64,000 nucleotides of DNA, from the NCBI RefSeq assembly GCF_003610255.1, contig NZ_RAPS01000001.1, positions 5,166,001-5,230,000 of the forward strand, written 5' to 3'. This document shows, piece after piece, positions 42,735 to 51,607 of this stretch (position 1 is its first letter; the number at the start of each line of letters is the position of its first letter). The translations under genes were made by a program, and so were the position numbers. Source of the DNA: Streptomyces sp. TLI_171 (GTDB lineage: Bacteria > Actinomycetota > Actinomycetes > Streptomycetales > Streptomycetaceae). The notes beneath the pieces are model-generated. The model saw only the letters and a list, made by a program, of their open reading frames with translations. It was not told the DNA's origin and ran no database searches.

Positions 42735-43574
42735 ATGGCGAACTTCACCGCCGCGGACGTCAAGAAGCTCCGTGAGCTCACCGGCGCCGGCATGATGGAC
42801 TGCAAGAAGGCCCTGGACGAGGCCGAGGGCGACGTCCAGAAGGCCGTCGAGCTCCTGCGCATCAAGGGCCAGAAGGGCGTTGCCAAGCGCGAGGGCCGTG
42901 ACGCCTCCAACGGCGCCGTCGCCGCGCTGATCGCCGAGGACAAGAAGTCCGGCGTGCTGGTCGAGCTGAACTGCGAGACCGACTTCGTCGCCAAGGGTGG
43001 CAAGTTCGTCGAGGTCGCCGACGCGATCGCCGCGCACGTCGCCGCCACCTCCCCGGCCGACCTGGACGCCGCCCTGGCCTCCGAGATCAACCCGGGCCAG
43101 ACCGTCCAGCAGTTCGTGGACGAGGCCAACGCGACCCTGGGCGAGAAGATCGTCTTCCGTCGCTTCGCGCAGTTCGACAACGACGGCTTCGTCGGCGTCT
43201 ACATGCACAAGTCGGACCCGGACCTGCCGCCGACCATCGGCGTCCTCGTCGAGCTCGACAAGGAGAACGCCGAGACCGCCAAGGACGTCGCGCAGCACAT
43301 CGCCGCCTTCGCGCCGAAGTACCTCTCCCGCGAGGACATCCCGGCCGAGGACCTCGAGAACGAGCGCCGCGTCGCCGAGGCCACCGCTCGCGAGGAGGGC
43401 AAGCCCGAGGCCGCCCTGCCGAAGATCGTCGAGGGTCGCGTCACCGGCTTCGTCAAGGAGAACGCCGTCCTGGAGCAGGCGTTCGCCAAGGACAACAAGA
43501 AGTCCGTCGCCAAGGTCCTCGACGAGGCCGGCGTCACCCTCAAGCGCTTCGTCCGCTTCCGCGTCGGCGCCTGA
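42735..43574 (+). CDS. tsf: Elongation factor Ts
   Basis: 279 residues. Nucleotide-exchange factor for EF-Tu. N-terminal UBA-like domain (ADVKKLRELTGAGMMDCKKA), the TDFV motif in CETDFVAKG, and C-terminal GFVKENAVLEQAFAKD ending LKRFVRFRVG. The ATG at 42735 gives the family-standard start. Confidence 0.98.
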   Translation: MANFTAADVKKLRELTGAGMMDCKKALDEAEGDVQKAVELLRIKGQKGVAKREGRDASNGAVAALIAEDKKSGVLVELNCETDFVAKGGKFVEVADAIAAHVAATSPADLDAALASEINPGQTVQQFVDEANATLGEKIVFRRFAQFDNDGFVGVYMHKSDPDLPPTIGVLVELDKENAETAKDVAQHIAAFAPKYLSREDIPAEDLENERRVAEATAREEGKPEAALPKIVEGRVTGFVKENAVLEQAFAKDNKKSVAKVLDEAGVTLKRFVRFRVGA

Positions 43575-43707
43575 GACCCGTTCCCCGCAGTCCTTCCGAC
43601 CCGGTCCGGCCCCGTGCCGGACATAAGGTAGGAGGGGGCCCGTCCGCGAGGACGGCGGAACGCGCCGACCGAGCCCTCCAGCACCCCACGGGGGCGGCGT
43701 CGGCACC

Positions 43708-43811
43708 ATGAACGACGAGGAGGCCATTGCCGTGCAGGAGACCGTACCGGTTCCCGCGGCGATGGCCTCCTCTCGTGTACACGGCTCCGGGTGCCCGCAC
43801 CCGGGGCCGTG
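43708..43811 (+). other. pyrH leader: two long hairpins and a possible 34-codon leader ORF
   Basis: GAGGAGGCCATTGCC (43717-43731) pairs with GGCGATGGCCTCCTC (43758-43772) with one wobble. CACGGCTCCGGGTGC (43780-43794) pairs with GCACCCGGGGCCGTG (43797-43811) with one wobble. An ATG at 43708 opens a 34-codon frame that spans both stems and stops at 43812. The combination resembles an attenuator; the ORF lacks a strong ribosome binding site. Confidence 0.45.
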
Positions 43812-43859
43812 ACCAGCACTTGCAGATCTGCTGACCAGCAGGCGGAGAAGGAGAAGTCC

Positions 43860-44615
43860 ATGCAGGAGACGCAGGAGACCGCGCCGGGCGGTGCACGCCG
43901 CCGGGTACTGCTCAAGCTGTCCGGCGAAGCGTTCGCCGGTGGCGGCGGCCTCGGCGTCGACCCGGACGTGGTGCACGCCATCGCCCGCGAGATCGCCACG
44001 GTGGTCCGGGCCGGCACCGAGGTCGCCATCGTGATCGGCGGCGGCAACTTCTTCCGCGGCGCCGAGCTCCAGCAGCGCGGCATGGACCGGGCCCGCTCCG
44101 ACTACATGGGCATGCTGGGCACCGTGATGAACTGCCTGGCGCTCCAGGACTTCCTGATCAAGGAGGGCATGGAGACCCGGGTGCAGACCGCCATCACCAT
44201 GGGCCAGGTCGCCGAGCCGTACCTGCCGCTGCGCGCCATCCGGCACCTGGAGAAGGGCCGCGTGGTGATCTTCGGCGCCGGAATGGGCATGCCGTACTTC
44301 TCCACCGACACCACCGCCGTGCAGCGCGCCCTGGAGATCCACGCCGACGTCCTGCTGATGGGCAAGAACGGCGTCGACGGGGTCTACGACTCCGACCCGC
44401 GGACCAACCCCGCCGCGGTCCGGTTCGACGCGCTGGACTACACCGAGGTGATCTCCCGCGACCTGAAGGTCGCCGACCTGACCGCGATCACCCTGTGCAA
44501 GGACAACGGCCTGCCGATCCTGGTCTTCGAGCTGCTCGCCGAGGGCAATATCGCCCGTGCGGTCAAGGGTGAGAAGATCGGCACACTCATCAGCGAGGAT
44601 TCCGCCCGGGCCTAG
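43860..44615 (+). CDS. pyrH: UMP kinase (uridylate kinase)
   Basis: 251 residues, ATG after GGAGAAGGAGAA. Phosphorylates UMP to UDP. Amino-acid-kinase fold: RRVLLKLSGEAFAGG, VIGGGNFFRG, RSDYMGMLGTVMN, FGAGMGMPYFSTDT, and LLMGKNGVDGVYDSDPRTN. The ATG at 43860 matches the family N-terminus; the frame upstream is the structured leader. Gene order tsf-pyrH-frr is standard. Confidence 0.97.
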   Translation: MQETQETAPGGARRRVLLKLSGEAFAGGGGLGVDPDVVHAIAREIATVVRAGTEVAIVIGGGNFFRGAELQQRGMDRARSDYMGMLGTVMNCLALQDFLIKEGMETRVQTAITMGQVAEPYLPLRAIRHLEKGRVVIFGAGMGMPYFSTDTTAVQRALEIHADVLLMGKNGVDGVYDSDPRTNPAAVRFDALDYTEVISRDLKVADLTAITLCKDNGLPILVFELLAEGNIARAVKGEKIGTLISEDSARA

Positions 44616-44697
44616 GCCGTCGGGGGCTCTGAGCAGCAACAGCCGTCCGGGGCACCGGTACGGGACAACAGCAGATGAACCGGACAGGGAGCACACA

Positions 44698-45255
44698 GTG
44701 ATTGATGAGACCCTCCTCGAGGCCGAGGAGAAGATGGAGAAGGCCGTCGCCGTCGCCAAGGACGACCTGGCCGCCATCCGCACCGGGCGTGCGCACCCGG
44801 CGATGTTCGCCAAGATCGTCGCGGAGTACTACGGCGCCCTGACGCCGATCAACCAGCTCGCCTCGTTCTCCGTGCCGGAGCCGCGGATGGCCATGGTGAC
44901 CCCGTTCGACAAGACCGCGCTGAAGGCCATCGAGACCGCGATCCGCGACTCCGACCTGGGCGTCAACCCGTCGAACGACGGCTCGGTCATCCGGGTGGTG
45001 CTCCCGCAGCTCACCGAGGAGCGCCGCCGCGAGTACATCAAGCAGGCCCGCGGCAAGGGCGAGGACGCCAAGGTCTCGGTCCGCTCGATCCGCCGCAAGG
45101 CGAAGGACGCGATCGACAAGCTGGTCAAGGACAAGGAGATCGGCGAGGACGACGGCCGTCGCGGCGAGAAGGAGCTCGACGACCTGACCGCCAAGTTCGT
45201 GACGCAGATCGACGAGCTGCTCAAGCACAAGGAAGCCGAGCTGCTGGAGGTCTGA
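44698..45255 (+). CDS. frr: Ribosome recycling factor
   Basis: 185 residues, GTG start with GGGAG upstream. With EF-G it splits post-termination ribosomes. Diagnostic sequences: AAIRTGRAHPAMFAKI, LASFSVPEPRMAMVTPFDK, and VLPQLTEERRREYIKQARGK, ending KHKEAELLEV. Confidence 0.98.
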   Translation: MIDETLLEAEEKMEKAVAVAKDDLAAIRTGRAHPAMFAKIVAEYYGALTPINQLASFSVPEPRMAMVTPFDKTALKAIETAIRDSDLGVNPSNDGSVIRVVLPQLTEERRREYIKQARGKGEDAKVSVRSIRRKAKDAIDKLVKDKEIGEDDGRRGEKELDDLTAKFVTQIDELLKHKEAELLEV

Positions 45256-45338
45256 TCCGGACCTCGCGCGTACGCCCCGGACCGGCGGTTCCACCACCGC
45301 CCGGCCCGGGGCGCGGCTCACCCCGGCCCGGGCACCGT

Positions 45339-45393
45339 CCGGCCGGAACCCGACGGCCCGACCCGGCCGGAACCCGACGGCCCTACCCGGCCG
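45339..45393 (+). repeat. 24-bp direct repeat upstream of cdsA
   Basis: CCGGCCGGAACCCGACGGCC at 45339 recurs at 45363, with a partial third copy at 45387 (period 24 bp). It lies in the frr-cdsA gap. Confidence 0.8.
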
Positions 45394-45484
45394 ACACCAA
45401 ACGGGTCACACGCGGCGGCCTCCGGCATAGCGAGGGGGCGGCGCGGCACAGACTCAGTTCATGCCCCCCGTGCAGGAGACCCCC

Positions 45485-46327
45485 GTGGCCGACACCGACC
45501 AGCAGCCCCGCAAGCCGCGCGGCGGCCGCAACCTGCCCGCCGCGATAGGCGTGGGCGTCGGACTCGGGGCGGTGATCGCGGCCTCGCTGTTCGTGGTCAA
45601 GGCCGTGTTCCTGGTGGTCGTCGCGGCCGCCGTCGCGGTCGGCATCTGGGAGCTCACCAGCCGGCTCGCCGAGCGCAAGGGCGTCCACGTCCCGCAGGTC
45701 CCGCTGCTGATCGGCGGTGTGGGCATGGTCGTCACCGGCTACTTCGAGGGCGGCCAGTGGGCCGCCGCGATCCTCGCGCTGACCGGCCTGGCGATGATGG
45801 TCGCCCGGATGGCCACCCCGCCGGAGAACTACCTGCGCGACATAACGGCCGGCGTCTTCACCGCCTTCTACGTGCCGTTCCTCGCCACCTTCGTCGCGCT
45901 GATCCTGGCCGCCGACGACGGGGCCTGGCGGATCCTGCTGTTCCTCGTGGTCACCATCTGCTCGGACACCGGCGCGTACGCCGTCGGCTACAAGTTCGGC
46001 CGCAACAAGCTGGCGCCGACCATCAGCCCGGGCAAGACCCGCGAGGGCCTGGCCGGCGGCATCGGCCTGTCGATGATCGCCGGCGCCCTGATGATGCAGT
46101 TCCTGATCGACGGCGGCACCTGGTGGCAGGGCCTGATCCTGGGCGGCTGCGCGGCGGTCACCGCCACCCTCGGCGACCTCGCCGAATCCATGATCAAGCG
46201 CGACCTCGGCATCAAGGACATGGGCACCCTGCTCCCCGGCCACGGCGGCATCATGGACCGCCTGGACTCGCTGCTCCCCACCGCCCCGGTGGTCTGGTTG
46301 CTCCTCGCCGCCTTCGTCGGCAGCTGA
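45485..46327 (+). CDS. cdsA: Phosphatidate cytidylyltransferase (CDP-diglyceride synthase)
   Basis: 280 residues from the GTG at 45485, which has AGGAG six bases upstream; the ATG at 45461 is an alternative with no ribosome binding site. Makes CDP-diacylglycerol from phosphatidate and CTP in the membrane. About eight transmembrane helices; the CDS signature is visible as DTGAYAVGYKFGRNKLAP, SPGKTREGLAGG and SMIKRDLGIKDMGTLLPGHG followed by GIMDRLDS. Confidence 0.94.
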   Translation: MADTDQQPRKPRGGRNLPAAIGVGVGLGAVIAASLFVVKAVFLVVVAAAVAVGIWELTSRLAERKGVHVPQVPLLIGGVGMVVTGYFEGGQWAAAILALTGLAMMVARMATPPENYLRDITAGVFTAFYVPFLATFVALILAADDGAWRILLFLVVTICSDTGAYAVGYKFGRNKLAPTISPGKTREGLAGGIGLSMIAGALMMQFLIDGGTWWQGLILGGCAAVTATLGDLAESMIKRDLGIKDMGTLLPGHGGIMDRLDSLLPTAPVVWLLLAAFVGS

Positions 46328-46396
46328 GCGGCAACGCCGAGCCCGAGCCGACGGCCCCCGCGACGCCACCGCGTCCGGGGGCCGTTCGGCATCTGC

Positions 46397-46402
46397 GACA
46401 CT
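46397..46402 (+). promoter_or_regulatory. -10-like hexamer GACACT before rlmN
   Basis: GACACT ends nine bases before the rlmN ATG; no Shine-Dalgarno sequence. Weak candidate for a near-leaderless promoter. Confidence 0.3.
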
Positions 46403-46411
46403 GGATGAACC

Positions 46412-47512
46412 ATGCCTAAGCCCGGAGAACTGACCTTTGTCGCGCCGCGCGGCGCAAAGCCCCCGCGACACCTCGCCGACCTCAGCCCTGCCGAGCGCAA
46501 GGAGGCCGTCGCCGAGCTGGGCGAACAGCCGTTCCGCGCCAAGCAGTTGGCCAACCACTACTTCGGGCGGCTGTCGAACGACCCGGAGAGCTGGACGGAC
46601 ATCCCGGCGGCCAGCCGGGGGAAGCTCACCGAGGCGCTGCTCCCCGAGCTGATGTCGGTGGTGCGGCACGTGTCGTGCGACGACGACGAGACCCGCAAGA
46701 CGCTGTGGAAGCTCTTCGACGGGACGCTGGTCGAGTCGGTGCTGATGCGGTACCCGGACCGGGTGACCATGTGCATCTCCTCGCAGGCCGGCTGCGGCAT
46801 GAACTGCCCGTTCTGCGCCACCGGCCAGGCGGGCCTGACCCGGAACCTGTCGACGGCGGAGATCGTCGAGCAGATCGCCGCGGGCATGCGCGACCTGAAG
46901 TCCGGTGCGGTGGCGGGCGGTGAGGCGCGGCTGTCCAACGTGGTGTTCATGGGCATGGGCGAGCCGCTCGCCAACTACAACCGGGTGCTGTCGGCGATCC
47001 GCCGGCTCACCGACCCGTCGCCGGACGGCTTCGGCCTGTCGCAGCGCGGGATCACCGTCTCCACGGTCGGCCTGGTCCCGGCGATGCACCGCTTCGCCGA
47101 CGAGGGCCTGAGCTGCCGGCTGGCGCTGTCGCTGCACGCCCCGGACGACGAGCTGCGGGACGAGCTGGTGCCGGTCAACACCCGGTGGAAGGTCGACGAG
47201 GTGCTGGACGCCGCGTGGAACTACGCGGAGAAGTCCGGGCGGCGGGTGTCGATCGAGTACGCGCTGATCAAGGACATCAACGACCAGGCGTGGCGCGCCG
47301 ACCTGCTCGGCCGGCTGATCAAGAACCGCCGGGTGCACGTGAACCTGATCCCGCTGAACCCGACGCCGGGTTCGAAGTGGACGGCCTCCCGCCCGGAGGA
47401 CGAGCGCGAGTTCGTCCGCCGGCTGCAGGCCCACGGGGTGCCCACCACCGTCCGCGACACCCGCGGGCAGGAGATCGACGGCGCCTGCGGCCAGCTGGCC
47501 GCCGCGGGCTGA
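46412..47512 (+). CDS. rlmN: 23S rRNA (adenine-2503-C2)-methyltransferase RlmN
   Basis: 366 residues. Radical-SAM methyltransferase acting on A2503 of 23S rRNA and A37 of some tRNAs. The cluster motif is CGMNCPFC (Cys128, Cys132, Cys135). Other family blocks: NVVFMGMGEPLANYN, LSLHAPDDELRDELVPVN, YALIKDINDQ, VNLIPLNPTPGSKW, and the C-terminal methylatable Cys in DGACGQL. It follows cdsA; the ending is marked by a strong shared terminator. Confidence 0.96.
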   Translation: MPKPGELTFVAPRGAKPPRHLADLSPAERKEAVAELGEQPFRAKQLANHYFGRLSNDPESWTDIPAASRGKLTEALLPELMSVVRHVSCDDDETRKTLWKLFDGTLVESVLMRYPDRVTMCISSQAGCGMNCPFCATGQAGLTRNLSTAEIVEQIAAGMRDLKSGAVAGGEARLSNVVFMGMGEPLANYNRVLSAIRRLTDPSPDGFGLSQRGITVSTVGLVPAMHRFADEGLSCRLALSLHAPDDELRDELVPVNTRWKVDEVLDAAWNYAEKSGRRVSIEYALIKDINDQAWRADLLGRLIKNRRVHVNLIPLNPTPGSKWTASRPEDEREFVRRLQAHGVPTTVRDTRGQEIDGACGQLAAAG

Positions 47513-47547
47513 GCGGTACGCCGACCGCGGCGCGGCGCGAAACGGCG

Positions 47548-47579
47548 AGGAGGCCCCGGGGACGTCCCCGGGGCCTCCT
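47548..47579. terminator. Bidirectional terminator between rlmN and the convergent permease gene
   Basis: A perfect palindrome with 15-bp arms (47548-47562 with 47565-47579) around CG. Confidence 0.75.
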
Positions 47580-47601
47580 GGCTGCGTGGGCGTGGAACCG
47601 C

Positions 47602-48741
47602 TCAGAGCAGCGGGCAGAGCAGCACCGTCAGCCCGCCGGTGACCAGCAGGACGGTGCCGGCGGCGAGCGTGCGCAGGGCGACGACGCCGGTGAGCAGGCC
47701 GGGCGGGGTGCCGAGCCGGGTGAGGGTCGCCAGGGCCGGGCGGCGGTCGGCGCGCAGTTCGAGCAGCCGGGCGGTGAGGGCGGCGATCGCGCAGGCCAGT
47801 ACCAGGACGGTCTCGACCAGGGTGAGCGCGGGGATCTCCGCGCCGGTGCGGGCCCAGTTCCGCCAGGCGACCAGGATCAGGACGACGATCGCGGTGAGCA
47901 CGGCCAGCGGCGCGCCGAGCCGACGGGCCTGCGCGGTGAGGCCGCGGCCGGCCAGCAGGCGCAGCGGTGCGGGCTGCCGCAGGGCGAGCAGCCGGCCGGC
48001 GAGGGCGAGCAGCGGGCCGGTCCACAGGGCCAGCGCGAGGGTGGCGAGGGTCCAGCCGGCCAGCAGGGCGGGGCTGGTGGCGGGGAGGCCGCCGGGCAGG
48101 TCGAGGGTGCGTTCGGCGTCGGTGGCGTTCGGGCGCAGTCCGTACAGCTCCAGCCCGAGGCCGGCCAGCAGCAGCGGCGCGGGCAGGGCGAGCCGGCGGG
48201 CGGTCCAGACCGGGCGGACCGGTTCGGCGGGCCGGCCGGGGAGGCCCTCGGGGAACCGGAGCGCGGCGGCCGCGGAGACGCCGGCGACCGCGGGGAGGAC
48301 GGCGAGCAGGGTGACGGGCGCGGCGGCGGGCAGCGGGACGCCCATGCCGATGTCGGGGGCGAGCGAGGGCCCGGCGATGTCGTTGCGCAGCACCAGGAAG
48401 AGCAGCAGGGTGAACGCCGAGCCGAGGGCGCAGGCGAGGGCGATCTCGCCGGCCACCAGCAGCCGGATCCGGACGGGTCCGGCGCCGGCCGCGGTGAGGC
48501 CGGTGATCCGCTCGGGGTGCTGGGCGGGGACGGCGCGGGCGGTGACCGCGGCGAACCAGGCGACGGCGGCGAGCGGCGGCAGGCACCAGAGCAGGCGTTC
48601 CAGGCTGCCGCCGGTGCCGGTGAGGGCCCGGCCGAGGGCGCGCAGCAGCAGGGCGGCGACCACGGCGGCGGCGCTGGCGGTGAGCACCGCGCGGGCCAGG
48701 TCGAGGGCGCGGTAGCCGCGGGCGAGTCTCAGGTAGTACAC
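47602..48741 (-). CDS. Multi-TM permease partner of an ABC-type ATPase
   Basis: 379 residues, GTG at 48741, only 11 bp after the ATPase stop. About ten hydrophobic segments, beginning VLTASAAAVVAALLLRALG; a soluble domain is almost absent. It resembles the membrane subunits of FtsX/MacB-like exporters in actinomycetes but has no clear FtsX signature. Probably forms a two-component exporter with the upstream gene; substrate unknown. Confidence 0.7.
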   Translation of the reverse strand: MYYLRLARGYRALDLARAVLTASAAAVVAALLLRALGRALTGTGGSLERLLWCLPPLAAVAWFAAVTARAVPAQHPERITGLTAAGAGPVRIRLLVAGEIALACALGSAFTLLLFLVLRNDIAGPSLAPDIGMGVPLPAAAPVTLLAVLPAVAGVSAAAALRFPEGLPGRPAEPVRPVWTARRLALPAPLLLAGLGLELYGLRPNATDAERTLDLPGGLPATSPALLAGWTLATLALALWTGPLLALAGRLLALRQPAPLRLLAGRGLTAQARRLGAPLAVLTAIVVLILVAWRNWARTGAEIPALTLVETVLVLACAIAALTARLLELRADRRPALATLTRLGTPPGLLTGVVALRTLAAGTVLLVTGGLTVLLCPLL

Positions 48742-48751
48742 GGCGGCCCTC

Positions 48752-49468
48752 TCAGCGCCCGGCGGTGACGGGGGCGGGTTCGGCCGCGATCCGGCCGTCG
48801 ACCAGGTGGACGGTGCGGTCGGCGTAGCGGGCGAGTTCCGGGTCGTGGGTGGCCAGCACCAAGGTGAGGTGGTGCGAGCGGGCGGCGCTGGCCAGTATCC
48901 GCAGGACCTGTTCGCGGGCGTCGCGGTGCAGCGGGGCGGTGGGGTCGTCGGCGAAGACGACGGGCGGCTCGGGGGCGAGCGCGCGGGCCACGGCGATCCG
49001 CTGGCGGCGGTCCTGCTGGAGCTCGGCTGGCCGCAGCCTGGCGCAGTCGGCGACGTCGAGGCGGTCGAGCCATTCGCCGGCGGCGCGGTAGGCGGCGCGG
49101 TGGCCGGCGCCGGCCAGCAGCAGGGGGAGGGCGACGTTCTCACGGGCCGTCAGTTCCGGTACCAGGTGCGGCTCGGGGCCGACGTAGCCGAAGCGCTCGC
49201 GGCGGAGCTTCTCGCGTCCGGCGCGGCCCAGGGTGTGCACGGGCGCGCTGTGGAACCAGACCTCGCCCTCGTCGACCGGGAGCTGGGCGGACAGGCAGCC
49301 GAGCAGGGTGGACTTGCCGGAGCCGCGGGGGCCGGTGACGGCGAGCATCTCGCCCTCGCGGACGCCCAGCGAGACGCCGCGCAGGGCGGGGGTGCCGTGG
49401 TGGGACTTGACGATCCCTCGGGCCCACAGCACGTCGTTGTCGGGCGGGGCCGCTGACATGTGATCCAT
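48752..49468 (-). CDS. Degenerate ABC transporter ATP-binding protein
   Basis: 238 residues (ATG 49468; 49459 possible). LolD/MacB-like ABC ATPase layout with intact Walker A GPRGSGKST (46-54), Q-loop region FGYVGPEPHLVPELTARENV, and H-loop LVLATHDPELA. However, the ABC signature reads LQQDRRQR where LSGGQQQR is expected, and Walker B is VVFADDPTAPL with Asp in place of the catalytic Glu. ATP binding may persist, but hydrolysis is likely weak or dependent on the partner. Operon with the permease at 47602. Confidence 0.8.
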   Translation of the reverse strand: MDHMSAAPPDNDVLWARGIVKSHHGTPALRGVSLGVREGEMLAVTGPRGSGKSTLLGCLSAQLPVDEGEVWFHSAPVHTLGRAGREKLRRERFGYVGPEPHLVPELTARENVALPLLLAGAGHRAAYRAAGEWLDRLDVADCARLRPAELQQDRRQRIAVARALAPEPPVVFADDPTAPLHRDAREQVLRILASAARSHHLTLVLATHDPELARYADRTVHLVDGRIAAEPAPVTAGR

Positions 49469-49604
49469 CCAGGTGCCGACGGGGATATGACAGTCGTCAG
49501 ATTAGAACGATCGGGCGTGGGTGCGGGCGCGCCGCACTGCGCCGATCAGGGATGAATCGTCGCGAATGCGGCGTGTTGGACCACAGATTCACCCGCGGGG
49601 TACG

Positions 49605-49647
49605 CCGAAGGGCGGTCCCGACGTGAGGAGTCGGGGCCGCCCTTCGG
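49605..49647 (-). terminator. Terminator of the aminotransferase/Lrp operon
   Basis: An 18-bp stem (49605-49622 with 49630-49647, one G-T wobble) and a 7-nt loop, 21 bases beyond the aminotransferase stop. Confidence 0.8.
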
Positions 49648-49667
49648 TGGAGGGTGGGGAAGGAGGA

Positions 49668-51062
49668 TCAGATCTTCTGCCACGCGTCGGAGAGGCTGGT
49701 CCGCAGGATCTGCTCGATCTCGTCGAAGGTCGACTGGTCGGAGATCAGCGGCGGGGCCAGCTGCACGACCGGGTCGCCACGGTCGTCGGCGCGGCAGTAC
49801 AGGCCGTTGTCGAACAGGGCCTTGGACAGGAAGCCGTACAGGACGCGCTCGACCTCGTCGTCGTTGAACGACTCCTTGGTGACCTTGTCCTTCACGAGCT
49901 CGATGCCGTAGAAGTACCCGTTGCCGCGGACGTCGCCGACGATCGGCAGGTCGCGCAGCTTGTTCAGGGTGGCCAGGAACTTCGACTCGTTGTCGAGGAC
50001 GTGCTGGTTCAGGCCCTCGCGCTCGAAGATGTCGAGGTTGGCCAGCGCCACCGCGGAGGACACCGGGTGGCCGCCGAAGGTGTAGCCGTGCAGGAAGGTG
50101 TTGTCGCCCTTGTAGAACGGCTCGGCGATGCGGTCCGAGATGATCGTGGCGCCGATCGGGGAGTAGCCCGAGGTCATGCCCTTGGCGCAGGTGATCATGT
50201 CCGGCACGTAGCCGAACTTGTCGGCGCCGAACATGGTGCCGAGGCGGCCGAAGGCGCAGATGACCTCGTCGGAGACCAGCAGCACGTCGTGGCGGTCGCA
50301 GATCTCGCGCAGGCGCTGGAAGTACCCGGGCGGCGGCGGGAAGCAGCCGCCGGCGTTCTGCACCGGCTCGACGAAGACGGCGGCGACGGTCTCGGGGCCC
50401 TCGAAGAGGATGGCCTGCTCGATCTCGTCGGCGGCCCAGCGGCCGTAGGCCTCCGGGTCGACGGTGCCGTCGGGGCCGGCCAGGAAGGCCGGGGCGCGGT
50501 AGATGTTGGTGTTCGGGGCCTTGTGGGTGCCCGGCACCAGCGGCTCGAACGGGGCCTTCAGGCCCGGCAGGCCGGTGATGGACAGCGCGCCCTGCGGGGT
50601 GCCGTGGTAGGCGACCGCACGCGAGATGACCTTGTACTTGGTCGGCTTGCCGGTCAGCTTGAAGTACTGCTTGGCCAGCTTCCACGCGGTCTCGACGGCC
50701 TCGCCGCCACCGGTGGAGAAGAACACCTTGTTGAGGTCGCCCGGGGCGTAGTTCGCCAGGCGCTCCGCCAGCTCGACGGCCTTCGGGTGGGCGTAGCTCC
50801 ACACCGGGAAGAAGGCGAGCTCCTTGGCCTGCTTGGCGGCGGCCTCGGCGAGCTCCTCGCGGCCGTGGCCCGCCTGCACCACGAACAGGCCGGCCAGGCC
50901 GTCGAGGTACTTGCGGCCCTTGTCGTCCCAGACGTAGGTGCCCTCGCCCTTGACGATCGTCGGCACGGGGGAGTTCTCGTACGACGACATGCGGGTGAAG
51001 TGCATCCACAGGTGGTCGTAGGCGGTCTTGGAAAGGTCCTTCGAAGCCGGCTCGGCTGTCAT
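49668..51062 (-). CDS. Class III aminotransferase, putative polyamine/GABA-type
   Basis: 464 residues. PLP-dependent omega-aminotransferase; Lys294 in TCAKGMTSGYSPIG is the expected Schiff-base lysine, with LLVSDEVICAFGR upstream carrying the PLP Asp. It resembles putrescine/4-aminobutyrate-pyruvate aminotransferases; the S. coelicolor counterpart (SCO5655) has been linked to polyamine use. The ATG at 51062 overlaps the stop of the Lrp gene by four bases, so the two are translated together, divergent from the aldehyde dehydrogenase that would take its aldehyde product. Confidence 0.9.
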   Translation of the reverse strand: MTAEPASKDLSKTAYDHLWMHFTRMSSYENSPVPTIVKGEGTYVWDDKGRKYLDGLAGLFVVQAGHGREELAEAAAKQAKELAFFPVWSYAHPKAVELAERLANYAPGDLNKVFFSTGGGEAVETAWKLAKQYFKLTGKPTKYKVISRAVAYHGTPQGALSITGLPGLKAPFEPLVPGTHKAPNTNIYRAPAFLAGPDGTVDPEAYGRWAADEIEQAILFEGPETVAAVFVEPVQNAGGCFPPPPGYFQRLREICDRHDVLLVSDEVICAFGRLGTMFGADKFGYVPDMITCAKGMTSGYSPIGATIISDRIAEPFYKGDNTFLHGYTFGGHPVSSAVALANLDIFEREGLNQHVLDNESKFLATLNKLRDLPIVGDVRGNGYFYGIELVKDKVTKESFNDDEVERVLYGFLSKALFDNGLYCRADDRGDPVVQLAPPLISDQSTFDEIEQILRTSLSDAWQKI

Positions 51063-51532
51063 CTGGTGCCCCAGGTGTAGGTCTGTTTCCGGAGTTTCAG
51101 GTAAACGAAGCTCTCGGTGCTCCGCACGCCGGGAAGCGAGCGGATGCGCTTGTTGATCAGTTCGAGAAGGTGCTCGTCGTCCTCGCACACCAGCTCGGCG
51201 AGGAGGTCGAACGAACCCGCGGTGCACACCACGTAGTCGACCTCGTCGAAGGCGGCCAGCGCGTCGGCGACCGGCTCGATGTCGCCCTCGACCCGGATGC
51301 CCACCATCGCCTGGCGGGTGAACCCGACGGTGAGGGGATCGGTGACGGCGACGATCTGCATCACGCCTTGGTCGAGCAGCTTCTGGACGCGTTGCCGGAC
51401 GGCCGCCTCGGACAGGCCGACGGCCTTGCCGATGGCGGCGTACGGACGGCGTCCGTCCTCCTGGAGCTGCTCGATGATCGCCTTGGAGGCGGCGTCGAGG
51501 GGAACGCTGGCGTTCCGGTCGCGGTTGGCCAC
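51059..51532 (-). CDS. Lrp/AsnC family transcriptional regulator
   Basis: 157 residues, GTG start. N-terminal HTH (ASKAIIEQLQEDGRRPYAAI then GKAVGLSEAAVRQRVQKLLD) and a C-terminal RAM ligand-binding domain (IVAVTDPLTVGFTRQAMVGI; VVCTAGSFDLLAELVCED). First gene of an operon with the aminotransferase and divergent from the aldehyde dehydrogenase; the palindrome at 51592-51607 is a likely operator. Expected to control amine degradation; the ligand is not known from sequence. Confidence 0.92.
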   Translation of the reverse strand: MANRDRNASVPLDAASKAIIEQLQEDGRRPYAAIGKAVGLSEAAVRQRVQKLLDQGVMQIVAVTDPLTVGFTRQAMVGIRVEGDIEPVADALAAFDEVDYVVCTAGSFDLLAELVCEDDEHLLELINKRIRSLPGVRSTESFVYLKLRKQTYTWGTR

Positions 51533-51591
51533 GCCGCCACTGTGCCCGACGGGCGTCGGAATCGCAAGCTGTCGACCTGCTGATTTCGTCG

Positions 51592-51607
51592 CCGATCCGA
51601 AGATCGG
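51592..51607. promoter_or_regulatory. Palindromic operator between Lrp and aldehyde dehydrogenase genes
   Basis: CCGATC-CGAA-GATCGG is a perfect 6-bp dyad, extended imperfectly to ATTTCG...CGGAAT (11 of 15 positions per arm). Size and placement suit an Lrp/AsnC dimer or tetramer site. Confidence 0.55.
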
